Positions 18,609 to 29,193 of a stretch of DNA of 64,000 bases are shown in pieces. The position numbers and the translations under genes are program-made. The notes under the pieces were generated by a model that was not told the origin of the DNA, did not search any database, and saw only the letters and a list, made by a program, of their open reading frames with translations. The stretch covers positions 1-64,000 of the forward strand of contig NZ_JHZB01000006.1 in assembly GCF_000621145.1 (NCBI RefSeq), read 5' to 3'. The DNA comes from Desulfobulbus elongatus DSM 2908 (GTDB taxonomy: Bacteria > Desulfobacterota > Desulfobulbia > Desulfobulbales > Desulfobulbaceae). How positions within the stretch are numbered: the stretch's first letter is position 1; each line of letters starts with the position of its first letter.

Positions 18609-20648
18609 ATGAGGACAATGAGATACACCCGACGTTTTCTTCTGGCGCCGTTGTCCCTGGCGGCGCTGCATGCGGCGCTGGCCGGGGCCACGGATATCGA
18701 GCCGACGGTCATGGACGAGGTGGTGGTCACGGCGACCAAAACCGAGGAGACCCGCAGGGCGATCGTCAACAGCGTGGTGCTCAAGGACGCCTACGATATC
18801 GAGGAGGCGCCGGCGACCTCCCTCGGCGCGCTCCTGGCCAACGAGCCGGGCATCGACTGGCGCACCCGGGGCAATTACGGCGGCGCCGCCGAAGAGATCC
18901 ACCTGCGCGGCATGGGCGGCGACGGCACCTTGGTGGTGATGGATGGGGTGGTGCTCAATTCGCCCTCCCTCGGTTCGGCGGATGTGAGCCAGATCCCCCT
19001 GAACAGCATCGAGCGGGTGGAGGTGGTCAAGGGACCGGGCTCCCTGCTGTACGGCTCCGGCGCCATGGGCGGCACGGTGAACGTCATCGGCAAGCAGCCC
19101 AAGCGGGAGGGCTTCGTCGCCAGGGCCGAGGCCGGCTACGGCACCGAACACACCTCCCATCTGGCGGCGGAAAACGGCGGCTTCGTCCTGGGCGACTTCG
19201 GCTACTACCTCACCCTCAACCGCAGGGAAACCGACGGCTTCCGCGACAACAGCGATCTGACCCACAACGACGCCACGGTCAAGCTGCTGCTCGACAAGGG
19301 CAAGCAGTTCCAGGGCAGCCTGGACGCGGGCATCGTCGACCGCGAGTTTGGCCTGCCCGGCCCGCAGCCGCCGTCGGGAATCATCCCGTTTCTGCCTTTT
19401 TACAACGGTGATTCCGCCATGTTGCTCGATCGGGGCGAGGACGAGAACAGCCACGCCGCCTTGACCTTCAAGGGGCAGGGGACCGAGTGGTGGGACTGGC
19501 GGGTCAAGGGCGACTGGGCCAACCTGGACGCCACCACCGTCAGCCGCTACAGCGGCGCCGGCAGCGACACCGATGTCACCAACACCGTCAAGGGGCTGGA
19601 GGGCAACCTCGACCTCCACGCCTTCTCCCGCCGGGTGGGCCTGCTGGTGGGCAGCGAGTACCGCAATTTCGACTACGACCACGAGCAGCAGGCCCTGGAC
19701 GCCGCCGGCCGGCCGGTCGCCGGCAGCCGCCAGGCCGAGTCGCACCGGGTGTTCACCAACGGCACCTTCGCCGAGCTGAGCCTCAAGCCCGTGGACCTGG
19801 TGAAGCTGGTGGGCGGCTACCGCTACGAAACCCATTCCCTGTTCGGCCACGAGGATGTCGCCCGTTACGGCCTAGTGCTGACCCCGCTGGCGGACACGGC
19901 CATCAAATTCAACCGCGGCCAGCATTTCAAGGCCCCGACCATGAACGACCTGTTCTGGCCCGACGACCTGTTCACCAAGGGCAACCTGGACCTCAAGCCG
20001 GAAACCGGCTGGCACACCGATGTGACCCTGGAGCAGGGCGGGCTTTTGGGCGGCAAGCTGTTCGTCTCGGCCTCCTGGTTCCAGTGGGACATCGACGACA
20101 AGATCAGCTGGGCCGAGGACCCGAACCAGCCCAGCCCCATTTGGGGCAACTACTGGACGCCGGCCAACGTCGATACCTACCAGGCCGACGGCTGGGAGCT
20201 GAGCGCCAGGATCGGCCCCTTGTACGGGGTGCAGGCCGATTTCGCCCTGACCCTGCTCGACGCCGAGGAACAGATGCACCACGGGGCCGTCAGGCCGGCC
20301 CGATACACCCCGGACACCCAGATCAAGGCCCAGCTGAGCCATGTCAGCGACTTCGGGCTGACCTCGGCGGTGACGGCCCGCTACACGAGCTCCCGGCCCG
20401 GCTATTACGAAAGCGACACCGACGGGAACGCGGCCATCGAGCTGGATTCCTACTGGACCGTGGACGTGAAGCTGCAACAGGTCCTGGCCACCCACTGGAC
20501 CGTCACTCTGCTGGCGGCCAACCTGCTGGACGAGGACTACGACACCTATCTCGCCGGCTTCTCCGACCAGGCCACCGGCGCCTACACCCAGCAACCCTAT
20601 CCGGGCGCCGGCCGGAGCCTGTTCGTCTCCCTGGCCTACGCCTGGTAG
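18609..20648 (+). CDS. btuB: TonB-dependent cobalamin receptor (BtuB-like)
   Basis: This 679-residue outer-membrane receptor has a signal peptide (LAPLSLAALHAALAG) and a TonB box DEVVVTATK close to the mature N-terminus. The plug domain contains LRGMGGDGTLVVMDGVVLNS and VEVVKGPGSLLYGSGAMGG. A 22-strand barrel ends in an aromatic residue (SLAYAW), as outer-membrane insertion requires. The specificity for cobalamin is inferred from the two cobalamin riboswitches in its leader. GGAGG five bases before the ATG supports the start. The TonB-like gene follows 52 bases downstream. No BtuFCD importer is in the window, so inner-membrane uptake must be encoded elsewhere. Confidence 0.92.
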   Translation: MRTMRYTRRFLLAPLSLAALHAALAGATDIEPTVMDEVVVTATKTEETRRAIVNSVVLKDAYDIEEAPATSLGALLANEPGIDWRTRGNYGGAAEEIHLRGMGGDGTLVVMDGVVLNSPSLGSADVSQIPLNSIERVEVVKGPGSLLYGSGAMGGTVNVIGKQPKREGFVARAEAGYGTEHTSHLAAENGGFVLGDFGYYLTLNRRETDGFRDNSDLTHNDATVKLLLDKGKQFQGSLDAGIVDREFGLPGPQPPSGIIPFLPFYNGDSAMLLDRGEDENSHAALTFKGQGTEWWDWRVKGDWANLDATTVSRYSGAGSDTDVTNTVKGLEGNLDLHAFSRRVGLLVGSEYRNFDYDHEQQALDAAGRPVAGSRQAESHRVFTNGTFAELSLKPVDLVKLVGGYRYETHSLFGHEDVARYGLVLTPLADTAIKFNRGQHFKAPTMNDLFWPDDLFTKGNLDLKPETGWHTDVTLEQGGLLGGKLFVSASWFQWDIDDKISWAEDPNQPSPIWGNYWTPANVDTYQADGWELSARIGPLYGVQADFALTLLDAEEQMHHGAVRPARYTPDTQIKAQLSHVSDFGLTSAVTARYTSSRPGYYESDTDGNAAIELDSYWTVDVKLQQVLATHWTVTLLAANLLDEDYDTYLAGFSDQATGAYTQQPYPGAGRSLFVSLAYAW

Positions 20649-20700
20649 GGGGACGGCCGCGGCGGACCTGGCCGGGGATCGCACTGGAACGGAGGGCGAC

Positions 20701-21486
20701 ATGGAGCACATCCTGACGGATCAGGGAACCCTGATGAGCATGGGGAGCAGGGAAGAGGCGATGCGGACGCCGACTGGCCAACGGCGGCCGACCTGGCGGC
20801 TGTCCCTGGTCGGGGCCATGCTGGTCCATGCCGGCCTGCTCGCGCTTTTGCAGGTTGCGCCGGATGAAGGGCGACGTGCGTGGGGACCGGAGCCCGAGGT
20901 GGTGACGGTTTCGCTGCACGCTGAGGCGCCTGTTTCCGCGCCGGCAGCGGTCCAGCCGCCGGCGCAGCCGGAAACCGCCCCGCGTCCGGTGGTGGCGGCC
21001 CGCCGCGAACGGCAGGCTGCGCCGACACCTCCTTCGATAAAACCGGCACAACCGGCGCGGTCAGCGGCGTCGCCCGCGCCCGCCCAGACTGCGGCTGCAT
21101 CGTCTCCGTCCGCGTCCGAAGCGGCGGCCACGGCGCCGACTCCGGCGCAATCCGCAGGTGCTCCCGGCCAAGCCGAATCAGCGGCAACCGCATCCGGTCT
21201 CGAACCGGCCGAGGTGCCGGCCCGGCCGCGCTATCGCGACAATCCGCCGCCGACCTATCCCGAGCGCGCCCGGCGGCTCCGCCTGGAGGGCACGGTGGTG
21301 CTGGCGGCCCTGGTCGATGGCGGCGGCACGGTCGACGATCTGGCCGTGCACGCCTCCAGCGGCCATCAACTGCTTGACGACGCCGCCCTGAGGGCGGTGC
21401 GGGGCTGGCTGTTCGAGCCGGGGAAGCGGGGCGGCCTGCCGGTGACCATGCAGGTGTTGGTACCGGTGCGGTTCGCCCTGCGCTAG
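20701..21486 (+). CDS. TonB family protein
   Basis: This 261-residue energy-coupling protein has a membrane anchor at ~35-53 (LVGAMLVHAGLLALLQVA) and a long Pro/Ala-rich periplasmic linker (~70-175). Its C-terminal TonB domain (~178-261) contains NPPPTYPERARRLRLEGTVV and the YP-motif region that contacts receptor TonB boxes. GGAGGG lies just before the ATG. It directly follows the BtuB-like receptor and probably shares its riboswitch-controlled transcript, so it is likely a receptor-dedicated TonB. The ExbB and ExbD motor proteins are not encoded nearby. Confidence 0.88.
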   Translation: MEHILTDQGTLMSMGSREEAMRTPTGQRRPTWRLSLVGAMLVHAGLLALLQVAPDEGRRAWGPEPEVVTVSLHAEAPVSAPAAVQPPAQPETAPRPVVAARRERQAAPTPPSIKPAQPARSAASPAPAQTAAASSPSASEAAATAPTPAQSAGAPGQAESAATASGLEPAEVPARPRYRDNPPPTYPERARRLRLEGTVVLAALVDGGGTVDDLAVHASSGHQLLDDAALRAVRGWLFEPGKRGGLPVTMQVLVPVRFALR

Positions 21487-21492
21487 GCGGGG

Positions 21493-22230
21493 TTATCCCT
21501 GGAAGTCGGAACGGAGGTCGCGGGTGATCTTGCTGCGGGCGCCGGTGTCCTGGTTGCGGACCAGCTCCGGCAGGCGGCCCCAGAGGCCGATCTTGCCGTT
21601 CTTGACCGCCAGGATGCCGTCGATGCCGGGAATGGCGCCGACCCGGTCCAGCGCCGGGGTGAGATCGCGTTCGTGCTTGATCAAGTTGCAGACCAGGGTG
21701 ACGGCGGCATCGGCGAGCGCCCCGTCCTTGGCCACCACCGTGCCCAGATCGCACTGGCCGAGACTCAGCGAGTGGCCCATTTTCGAGGAGGAGGAGCACA
21801 GGGCCATGGGCAGGTCCGCCGGGTCGATGCGCAGAGCCAGCCTGGAGCCGATGGCGTTGTCGCCGGCGTACAGGCCGATGGTGACCTCGCGGCCGGAATG
21901 GATGAAGATATCGCCGCCGTTTTCGACGATGGCCTCGCGGCAGCCGGCGGCCATGGCCGCCTCCGCCCCCATCTGCGCCAAGGTGCCGGCCACGGCGGCC
22001 ATGGGACCGAGCCCGGTCAACTCGGCGGCGGCGGCCATGCGGATGGCCGCCTCGGGCGGATCGTCCAGCAGGGCGACCGGCACCAGCGAGGTGAGAAATT
22101 CCGGGTGGCGGCCGATATAGCGCTCCAGCCGGCGCCGCTCCTCGACCACGGTCCCAGTCACCAGGTCAAAGGCCTCGCAGGCCACCCGCAGGTTGGTTTC
22201 CTTCCAGGAAAAAGAACGGTAGACGCGCAT
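21493..22230 (-). CDS. UPF0280 (COG2122, ApbE-like) protein, sulfide assimilation
   Basis: This 245-residue protein belongs to the UPF0280/COG2122 family. Visible features are an ApbE-like core ENGGDIFIHSGREVTIGLYA and a SSSSKMGHSLSLG segment. The Methanosarcina member MA1715 was reported to promote sulfide assimilation, and family members co-occur with COG1900 homocysteine synthesis proteins. Here it is the last gene of a three-gene minus-strand operon with exactly those partners, 31 bases downstream of the NIL-ferredoxin stop. The ATG at 22230 begins the conserved sequence; its ribosome-binding site is weak. The biochemical role is unknown, and involvement in sulfide delivery is inferred from the operon. 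Confidence 0.85.
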   Translation of the reverse strand: MRVYRSFSWKETNLRVACEAFDLVTGTVVEERRRLERYIGRHPEFLTSLVPVALLDDPPEAAIRMAAAAELTGLGPMAAVAGTLAQMGAEAAMAAGCREAIVENGGDIFIHSGREVTIGLYAGDNAIGSRLALRIDPADLPMALCSSSSKMGHSLSLGQCDLGTVVAKDGALADAAVTLVCNLIKHERDLTPALDRVGAIPGIDGILAVKNGKIGLWGRLPELVRNQDTGARSKITRDLRSDFQG

Positions 22231-22261
22231 CGGCAACGGGGCAAAACCGCCGGGTTCCCCC

Positions 22262-22672
22262 TCAGAACGCCGACGAGCAGGCGCCGAACGGACAGGCGGC
22301 GATGCAGGCCAGGCACTCGATGCAGCTGTCCTCGTTGAAGGCCACTGTCCGGGTGGGCCGGTCGATGATGGCCAGGGCCGCGGTCGGGCAGTGGACCACG
22401 CAGGCGCAGCAGTGGACGCACCGGCCCTCATCCCAGTGCACCCCCTTGTTGCCGGCGTGGATGAGCACGTCGAAGGTGGTGAGAAAGGCGAAGGCCCGGT
22501 TGATGTTCTCCTGGGTGCCGGTCACCTCCAGGCTCAGATAGCCTTCCTCCTCCGGGGTCACCTTGGCCCGGAAAATGTTGACGATCAGATCGTAATCCTT
22601 GACCAGCTGGTAGACGATCGGCTTCTCGGTCTCGCTTTTGGGGAAATAGAGATAGATTTTCTTGGTGATCAT
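22262..22672 (-). CDS. NIL-domain ferredoxin, homocysteine synthesis partner
   Basis: This 136-residue protein has an N-terminal NIL domain (~1-72), a ligand-binding fold also seen in methionine ABC transporters. Two [4Fe-4S] ferredoxin motifs follow: CVHCCACVVHCP and CIECLACIAACP. It matches MA1822, which together with a COG1900 protein converts aspartate semialdehyde and sulfide to homocysteine in methanogens and some sulfate reducers. It supplies reducing electrons. Its ATG overlaps the stop of the upstream COG1900 gene by four bases (ATGA), showing translational coupling. Confidence 0.92.
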   Translation of the reverse strand: MITKKIYLYFPKSETEKPIVYQLVKDYDLIVNIFRAKVTPEEEGYLSLEVTGTQENINRAFAFLTTFDVLIHAGNKGVHWDEGRCVHCCACVVHCPTAALAIIDRPTRTVAFNEDSCIECLACIAACPFGACSSAF

Positions 22673-23862
22673 CTGACCGGCCCCGTGATGTTCATGGATT
22701 TCATGCCCTGGCTGAGCGGCAGGCGCTGACTGGGCTCGGAGAGCAGAAATCTGCCGTCCTGGATCTCGCTCTTGAGCAGGTTGCAGATCTTGAGCGCCTT
22801 GTTGTAGGAGGAGAGCGAGGTTACCGGGATCTTCTTGCCCATCAGCTCCACTTGGCCCGCGCGCAGCTCCTCGTAGGTGAACCGGCCGAGGATATTGCCG
22901 GTCTTCTCCGGATAATCCGCGGAATAGTCGACGACGCAGGCGGAAATGTCGCGGTCGCGTACCGTGGTCCGCCGGAGAATCTGCGGGTTGAGGATGGGGA
23001 TGGGAATGCCCACGCCGAGCGCCAGCGACACGCCGTAGCCCTTGAAGCTGGCGCCGCGGACGAACTCGGGCAGCATCTCCTTCATGTTGCCGGTGAGGGC
23101 GAGCGTGCCGGCGCCCTCCACCGGCACGTCGTTGCCGCCGCGTTCGACCAGCGAGCAGTGCTGGGTGCCCTCGGCGTAGACGTGGCCCCGCGCCCCGGCC
23201 AGCCACACGCTGGTGCCGACGCCGATGGTCTCGTAGAGGGGATCGTTTAAAAGCGGCGCCAGCTGCCCGGCCGAGCAGTAGGTCATGTTGCGCATCTTGG
23301 CCCGGAGAATGCCCAGATAGGTGTAGATGCGCTTGTCCGAGACGTTGACCGCGACGTTGTAGTTCTGGTAGCAGTTGCGCGGGTTGACCATGATCGCCTG
23401 GTTGAGGTCGTTGATGTCGAACAGGGTGCGGACCTCGCGGCGGGGATAGTCGTCGGTGCCGTAGGAGAGGCCGAAGAGCTGGAGCTTCTTGCCGGCCACC
23501 AGGTCCTCGATCACATGGCCGCCGCCGTAGCGGAACTCGCCGGGGTGGTACATGTTGGCCGGATCGTTGTGGCGCAGCTGGGTGGCGCCGAGGTAGACGT
23601 CCACCGCCGCAATGCCGCAGTAGGCTGCCACGTCGTTGATCCAGGCCTCGGAGATGCGCATCTTGGGCTTGCTGTGGCCGAAGTTGAGGAAGCAGCCCGA
23701 GGAGCACATCGGCCCGAAGGTGGCGGTGGTGACCACGTCCACCTCCTTGGCCGCGGCCTCCAGGCCCCGCTTGTCGACATAGTCGATCACCTCTTCGGCG
23801 GTCAGGACCACGGCCTTGCCGGAGGCTATTTTCTCGTTGATTTCCGCGTACGTCTTGGTCAT
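22669..23862 (-). CDS. Homocysteine biosynthesis protein (COG1900/DUF39, HcyBio)
   Basis: This 397-residue enzyme is thought to incorporate sulfide into aspartate semialdehyde to give homocysteine, bypassing O-acyl-homoserine. Conserved features are the cysteine patch TATFGPMCSSGCFLNFGHS near residue 48, the GATQLRHND segment, and the GVGTSVWLAGARGHVYAEG block. The length matches the catalytic COG1900 proteins without CBS domains. It is first in the operon with NIL-ferredoxin and UPF0280. The start at 23862 gives the conserved N-terminus; a longer upstream frame is rich in arginine and implausible. A promoter at 23911-23939 fits. Confidence 0.93.
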   Translation of the reverse strand: MTKTYAEINEKIASGKAVVLTAEEVIDYVDKRGLEAAAKEVDVVTTATFGPMCSSGCFLNFGHSKPKMRISEAWINDVAAYCGIAAVDVYLGATQLRHNDPANMYHPGEFRYGGGHVIEDLVAGKKLQLFGLSYGTDDYPRREVRTLFDINDLNQAIMVNPRNCYQNYNVAVNVSDKRIYTYLGILRAKMRNMTYCSAGQLAPLLNDPLYETIGVGTSVWLAGARGHVYAEGTQHCSLVERGGNDVPVEGAGTLALTGNMKEMLPEFVRGASFKGYGVSLALGVGIPIPILNPQILRRTTVRDRDISACVVDYSADYPEKTGNILGRFTYEELRAGQVELMGKKIPVTSLSSYNKALKICNLLKSEIQDGRFLLSEPSQRLPLSQGMKSMNITGPVR

Positions 23863-23910
23863 GGGGCATTCTCGCACAGAAGGGCTCTTTAGATTCGCCG
23901 GAAGGTGCTT

Positions 23911-23939
23911 ACTATAGGATGAATAAAGCAAAACAGCAA
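23911..23939 (-). promoter_or_regulatory. Promoter of the homocysteine operon
   Basis: On the minus strand TTGCTG (23934-23939), a 17-base spacer and TATAGT (23911-23916) precede the COG1900 start by about 48 bases. The divergent aconitase gene shares this 211-base intergenic region. Confidence 0.6.
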
Positions 23940-24073
23940 GAAACCGCGACGGGGTGCGGCGAAAAAGCCCCCGCGCCTTTCGCGGCGCCGCCGGCCGCCT
24001 TCCTGCTTGTGCTGAGCCGGTCGAATCGTGTAAGGAAAAGCGTTCCCCATTATCTTTCCAGGAGGCATGCGCC

Positions 24074-26740
<2,667 letters not shown>

Positions 26741-26812
26741 GGAGCGGCAATCGACAATCTGGCAGTGGGCGTGACGGCCGGTAACGAACCGCGGCATGCC
26801 AGCGGTTGTTCT

Positions 26813-28327
26813 ATGCCCGCCATCGTTCTCGCCACCATCAACGCCCGCTACATCCATGCCAGCCTGGGACTGCGCTGGCTGTACGCCAACCTGGCCGACT
26901 TGCAGCCCCAGGCCGTCGTGCGGGAATACTGCCTCACCGACCGGCCGGGCGACATCGCCGAGGCCATCCTGGCCGGCGGGCCGGCCATCGTCGGTATCGG
27001 TGTCTACATCTGGAACGCGGCCGAGGTGCGGCGCCTGGTGGGCGTGCTCAAGCGGGTGGCCCCGAAAACGACCGTCGTGCTCGGCGGGCCGGAGGTCAGC
27101 CACCTGCCCCTGCGGGTGGACCTGAGCGAGGCCGATTACCTGATCCGGGGGGAAGGGGAGCACAGCTTCCGCGAACTCTGCCGGGCCCTGCTCGCCGGCA
27201 ATCCGCCCACGGAGCGGATCATTCCCGCCGCGCCGGTGGAGGTCGATACCCTGGTCCCGCCCTACCGGTTCTACACCGACGAGGATCTGGCCCATCGCCT
27301 GGTCTATGTCGAGGTCTCCCGCGGCTGTCCCTTTGCCTGCGAGTTCTGCCTCTCGTCCATCGACCGGCGGGTGCGGCCTTTTCCGCTCGACGGCTTTGTG
27401 GCCGAACTGGAGGCGTTGTGGCAGCGCGGGGCGCGGACCTTCAAGTTCGTGGACCGCACCTTCAACGCCAATCCGGCCGCCGCGGCCCGCATCCTCGATT
27501 TCTTCCTCGCCAGAACGCCGCCTTTTCACGCCCATTTCGAGGTCATCCCCGACCATTTCCCGGACAGTCTCAAGGATCGGCTCGCCCGCTTCCTGCCGGG
27601 CACCCTGCAACTGGAGGTCGGCATCCAGACCCTGGACGCGCAGACCGCGGCCGCCATCAGCCGGCGACTCGACATGGACCGCATCCGCGCCAACCTGGCC
27701 TTCCTGGAAGAACAGACCGGCGCCCACCTCCACGTCGACCTGATCGTCGGCCTGCCCGGCGAATCCCTCGACCGGTTCGGTGCGCACCTCAACGCCCTGG
27801 TGGCGCTCACCTCCGGCGAGATCCAGATCGGCATCCTCAAGAAACTCTCCGGTACCGCCATCGGCCGGCACGACCGGGCGCACGGCATGGTCTATTCCGC
27901 CGATCCGCCCTACGAAATCCTGTGCAACGATCTGATCTCCTTCGGCGAGATGCAGGAGATGAAGCGGCTGGCCCGGTTCTGGGACCTGGTGTACAACAGC
28001 GGCAACTGCACCCGCACCGCGCCGCTGCTCTGGCCGGATGGCGACGTCTTCCGCGGCTTCCGCGCCTTCAGCCGCTGGCTGTACGGACAGACCCGCGCCA
28101 CCTGGCAGATCGGCCTGCCGCGGCTTGCCGAACTGCTGTTCGCCTATCTCACTGAAGAACAGGGCAGGGACAAGGCCGATGTGGCCAACGCCCTCGCCGC
28201 CGACATCCTGGGGATCAGGGGCAGGGTGCTGCCGCCGGCGGTGATGGCGCACGTCAGCCGCCTGCCCGACGGGCGCCGCAGCCTCGGCGACTCCCGCACC
28301 CGGCGCCAGAGCAGACACCGACAGTAA
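26813..28327 (+). CDS. B12-binding domain radical SAM protein
   Basis: This 504-residue protein has an N-terminal cobalamin-binding Rossmann region (~1-130, with GIGVYIWNAAEVRRLVG and VVLGGPEVSHLP), the radical SAM cluster motif CPFACEFC (~172-179), an SPASM-less TIM-barrel core with VGIQTLDAQT and VDLIVGLPGES, and a C-terminal DUF4080-like extension. Such enzymes use cobalamin and S-adenosylmethionine for methylations or rearrangements; the substrate is unknown. It follows aconitase by 72 bases on the same strand and could be cotranscribed. The start is the ATG at 26813 where conserved sequence begins. The Arg/Gln-rich tail is probably disordered. Confidence 0.88.
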   Translation: MPAIVLATINARYIHASLGLRWLYANLADLQPQAVVREYCLTDRPGDIAEAILAGGPAIVGIGVYIWNAAEVRRLVGVLKRVAPKTTVVLGGPEVSHLPLRVDLSEADYLIRGEGEHSFRELCRALLAGNPPTERIIPAAPVEVDTLVPPYRFYTDEDLAHRLVYVEVSRGCPFACEFCLSSIDRRVRPFPLDGFVAELEALWQRGARTFKFVDRTFNANPAAAARILDFFLARTPPFHAHFEVIPDHFPDSLKDRLARFLPGTLQLEVGIQTLDAQTAAAISRRLDMDRIRANLAFLEEQTGAHLHVDLIVGLPGESLDRFGAHLNALVALTSGEIQIGILKKLSGTAIGRHDRAHGMVYSADPPYEILCNDLISFGEMQEMKRLARFWDLVYNSGNCTRTAPLLWPDGDVFRGFRAFSRWLYGQTRATWQIGLPRLAELLFAYLTEEQGRDKADVANALAADILGIRGRVLPPAVMAHVSRLPDGRRSLGDSRTRRQSRHRQ

Positions 28328-28344
28328 GGCGGCGGCCGGAGCGG

Positions 28345-29148
28345 TTACCGGGCAAGCGGCGCCCGTTTCCGCACAGCATCCATCTCCCTGAAGATGGCCT
28401 CGATGACCGGGTCGTAGCGGTAGTTGTAATGATGGTCGCCCGGCATGGGCAGGATCGTGACATTGCTCCCTTTCAGGGCCGGGCAGATGGCGCCGTCCTC
28501 TTCCGTGCCGTACACGCACAGCACCGGCCCGGTGAGGCGCGCCGCCTCGGGGAGCACCTCCAGGGCCCCGTCCCGCCGCTCGTCTTTCATCCAGTCCATG
28601 ACATGGATCTCGACATTGACGAAGGCCCCCGGTCCGAGCAGGACGCAGAGCTGGACCTGGGCCAGGAGGTCGCCGGGCAGGCGGTTGGCGAGAAAGGGCA
28701 GCCAGCAGGCCCCGAACGAGAAACCGACCAGGAGGACCCGTTTTTTCTGCCAGGTGTGCAGATAGTGCCGGATGACCGTGTCCAGCGCCTGCGACATCTC
28801 GGCGGGGTTGCGTTCCTTCCAGAAATATTTGAGGCAGTCGAAGCCGACGGTGGCGATGCCCCGCTGCTGAAAGGCCTCGCCGAAGGTTTTGTCCAGATCG
28901 GCCCATCCGCCGTCGCCCGAGAGGATGATGGCCAGGATATCGCTCTGGGAGGCGGCGGGCAGCTCAATGAGGGGCAGGGCGGCGATGGCCTCCTGTTCGG
29001 GTGCCGGCCCGGCATGAACCCCAGCCGGCGCTGCCAGCGCGCCCCAGGCGCAGGCCGCCGCCAGAAACCGGTGCGCCAACCGGCCCCATCGGCCCGTGCC
29101 GCCATGGCGGCGTGACCGCTTTCCGCCGCCTCCGTTCATGGTCCGCAT
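28345..29148 (-). CDS. VirJ/AcvB-family hydrolase (probable lysyl-phosphatidylglycerol hydrolase)
   Basis: This 267-residue periplasmic alpha/beta hydrolase has a signal-like segment (FLAAACAWGALAAPAG), the family motif LSGDGGWADLD near 77 and nucleophile Ser144 in GFSFGACW. Asp and His candidates lie in CVYGTEEDGAICP and MPGDHHYNY. Agrobacterium AcvB hydrolyses lysyl-phosphatidylglycerol and lies in an operon with the synthase lpiA. Here the gene is immediately downstream of an MprF/LpiA gene on the same strand, the same pairing. The substrate is therefore inferred from family and context. A GGAGGAGGAGGG tract precedes the ATG at 29148. Confidence 0.85.
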   Translation of the reverse strand: MRTMNGGGGKRSRRHGGTGRWGRLAHRFLAAACAWGALAAPAGVHAGPAPEQEAIAALPLIELPAASQSDILAIILSGDGGWADLDKTFGEAFQQRGIATVGFDCLKYFWKERNPAEMSQALDTVIRHYLHTWQKKRVLLVGFSFGACWLPFLANRLPGDLLAQVQLCVLLGPGAFVNVEIHVMDWMKDERRDGALEVLPEAARLTGPVLCVYGTEEDGAICPALKGSNVTILPMPGDHHYNYRYDPVIEAIFREMDAVRKRAPLAR

Positions 29149-29193
29149 CTCCCTCCTCCTCCTGCCGGGGAACCGCTGCCGCCCCGTCCCGGT

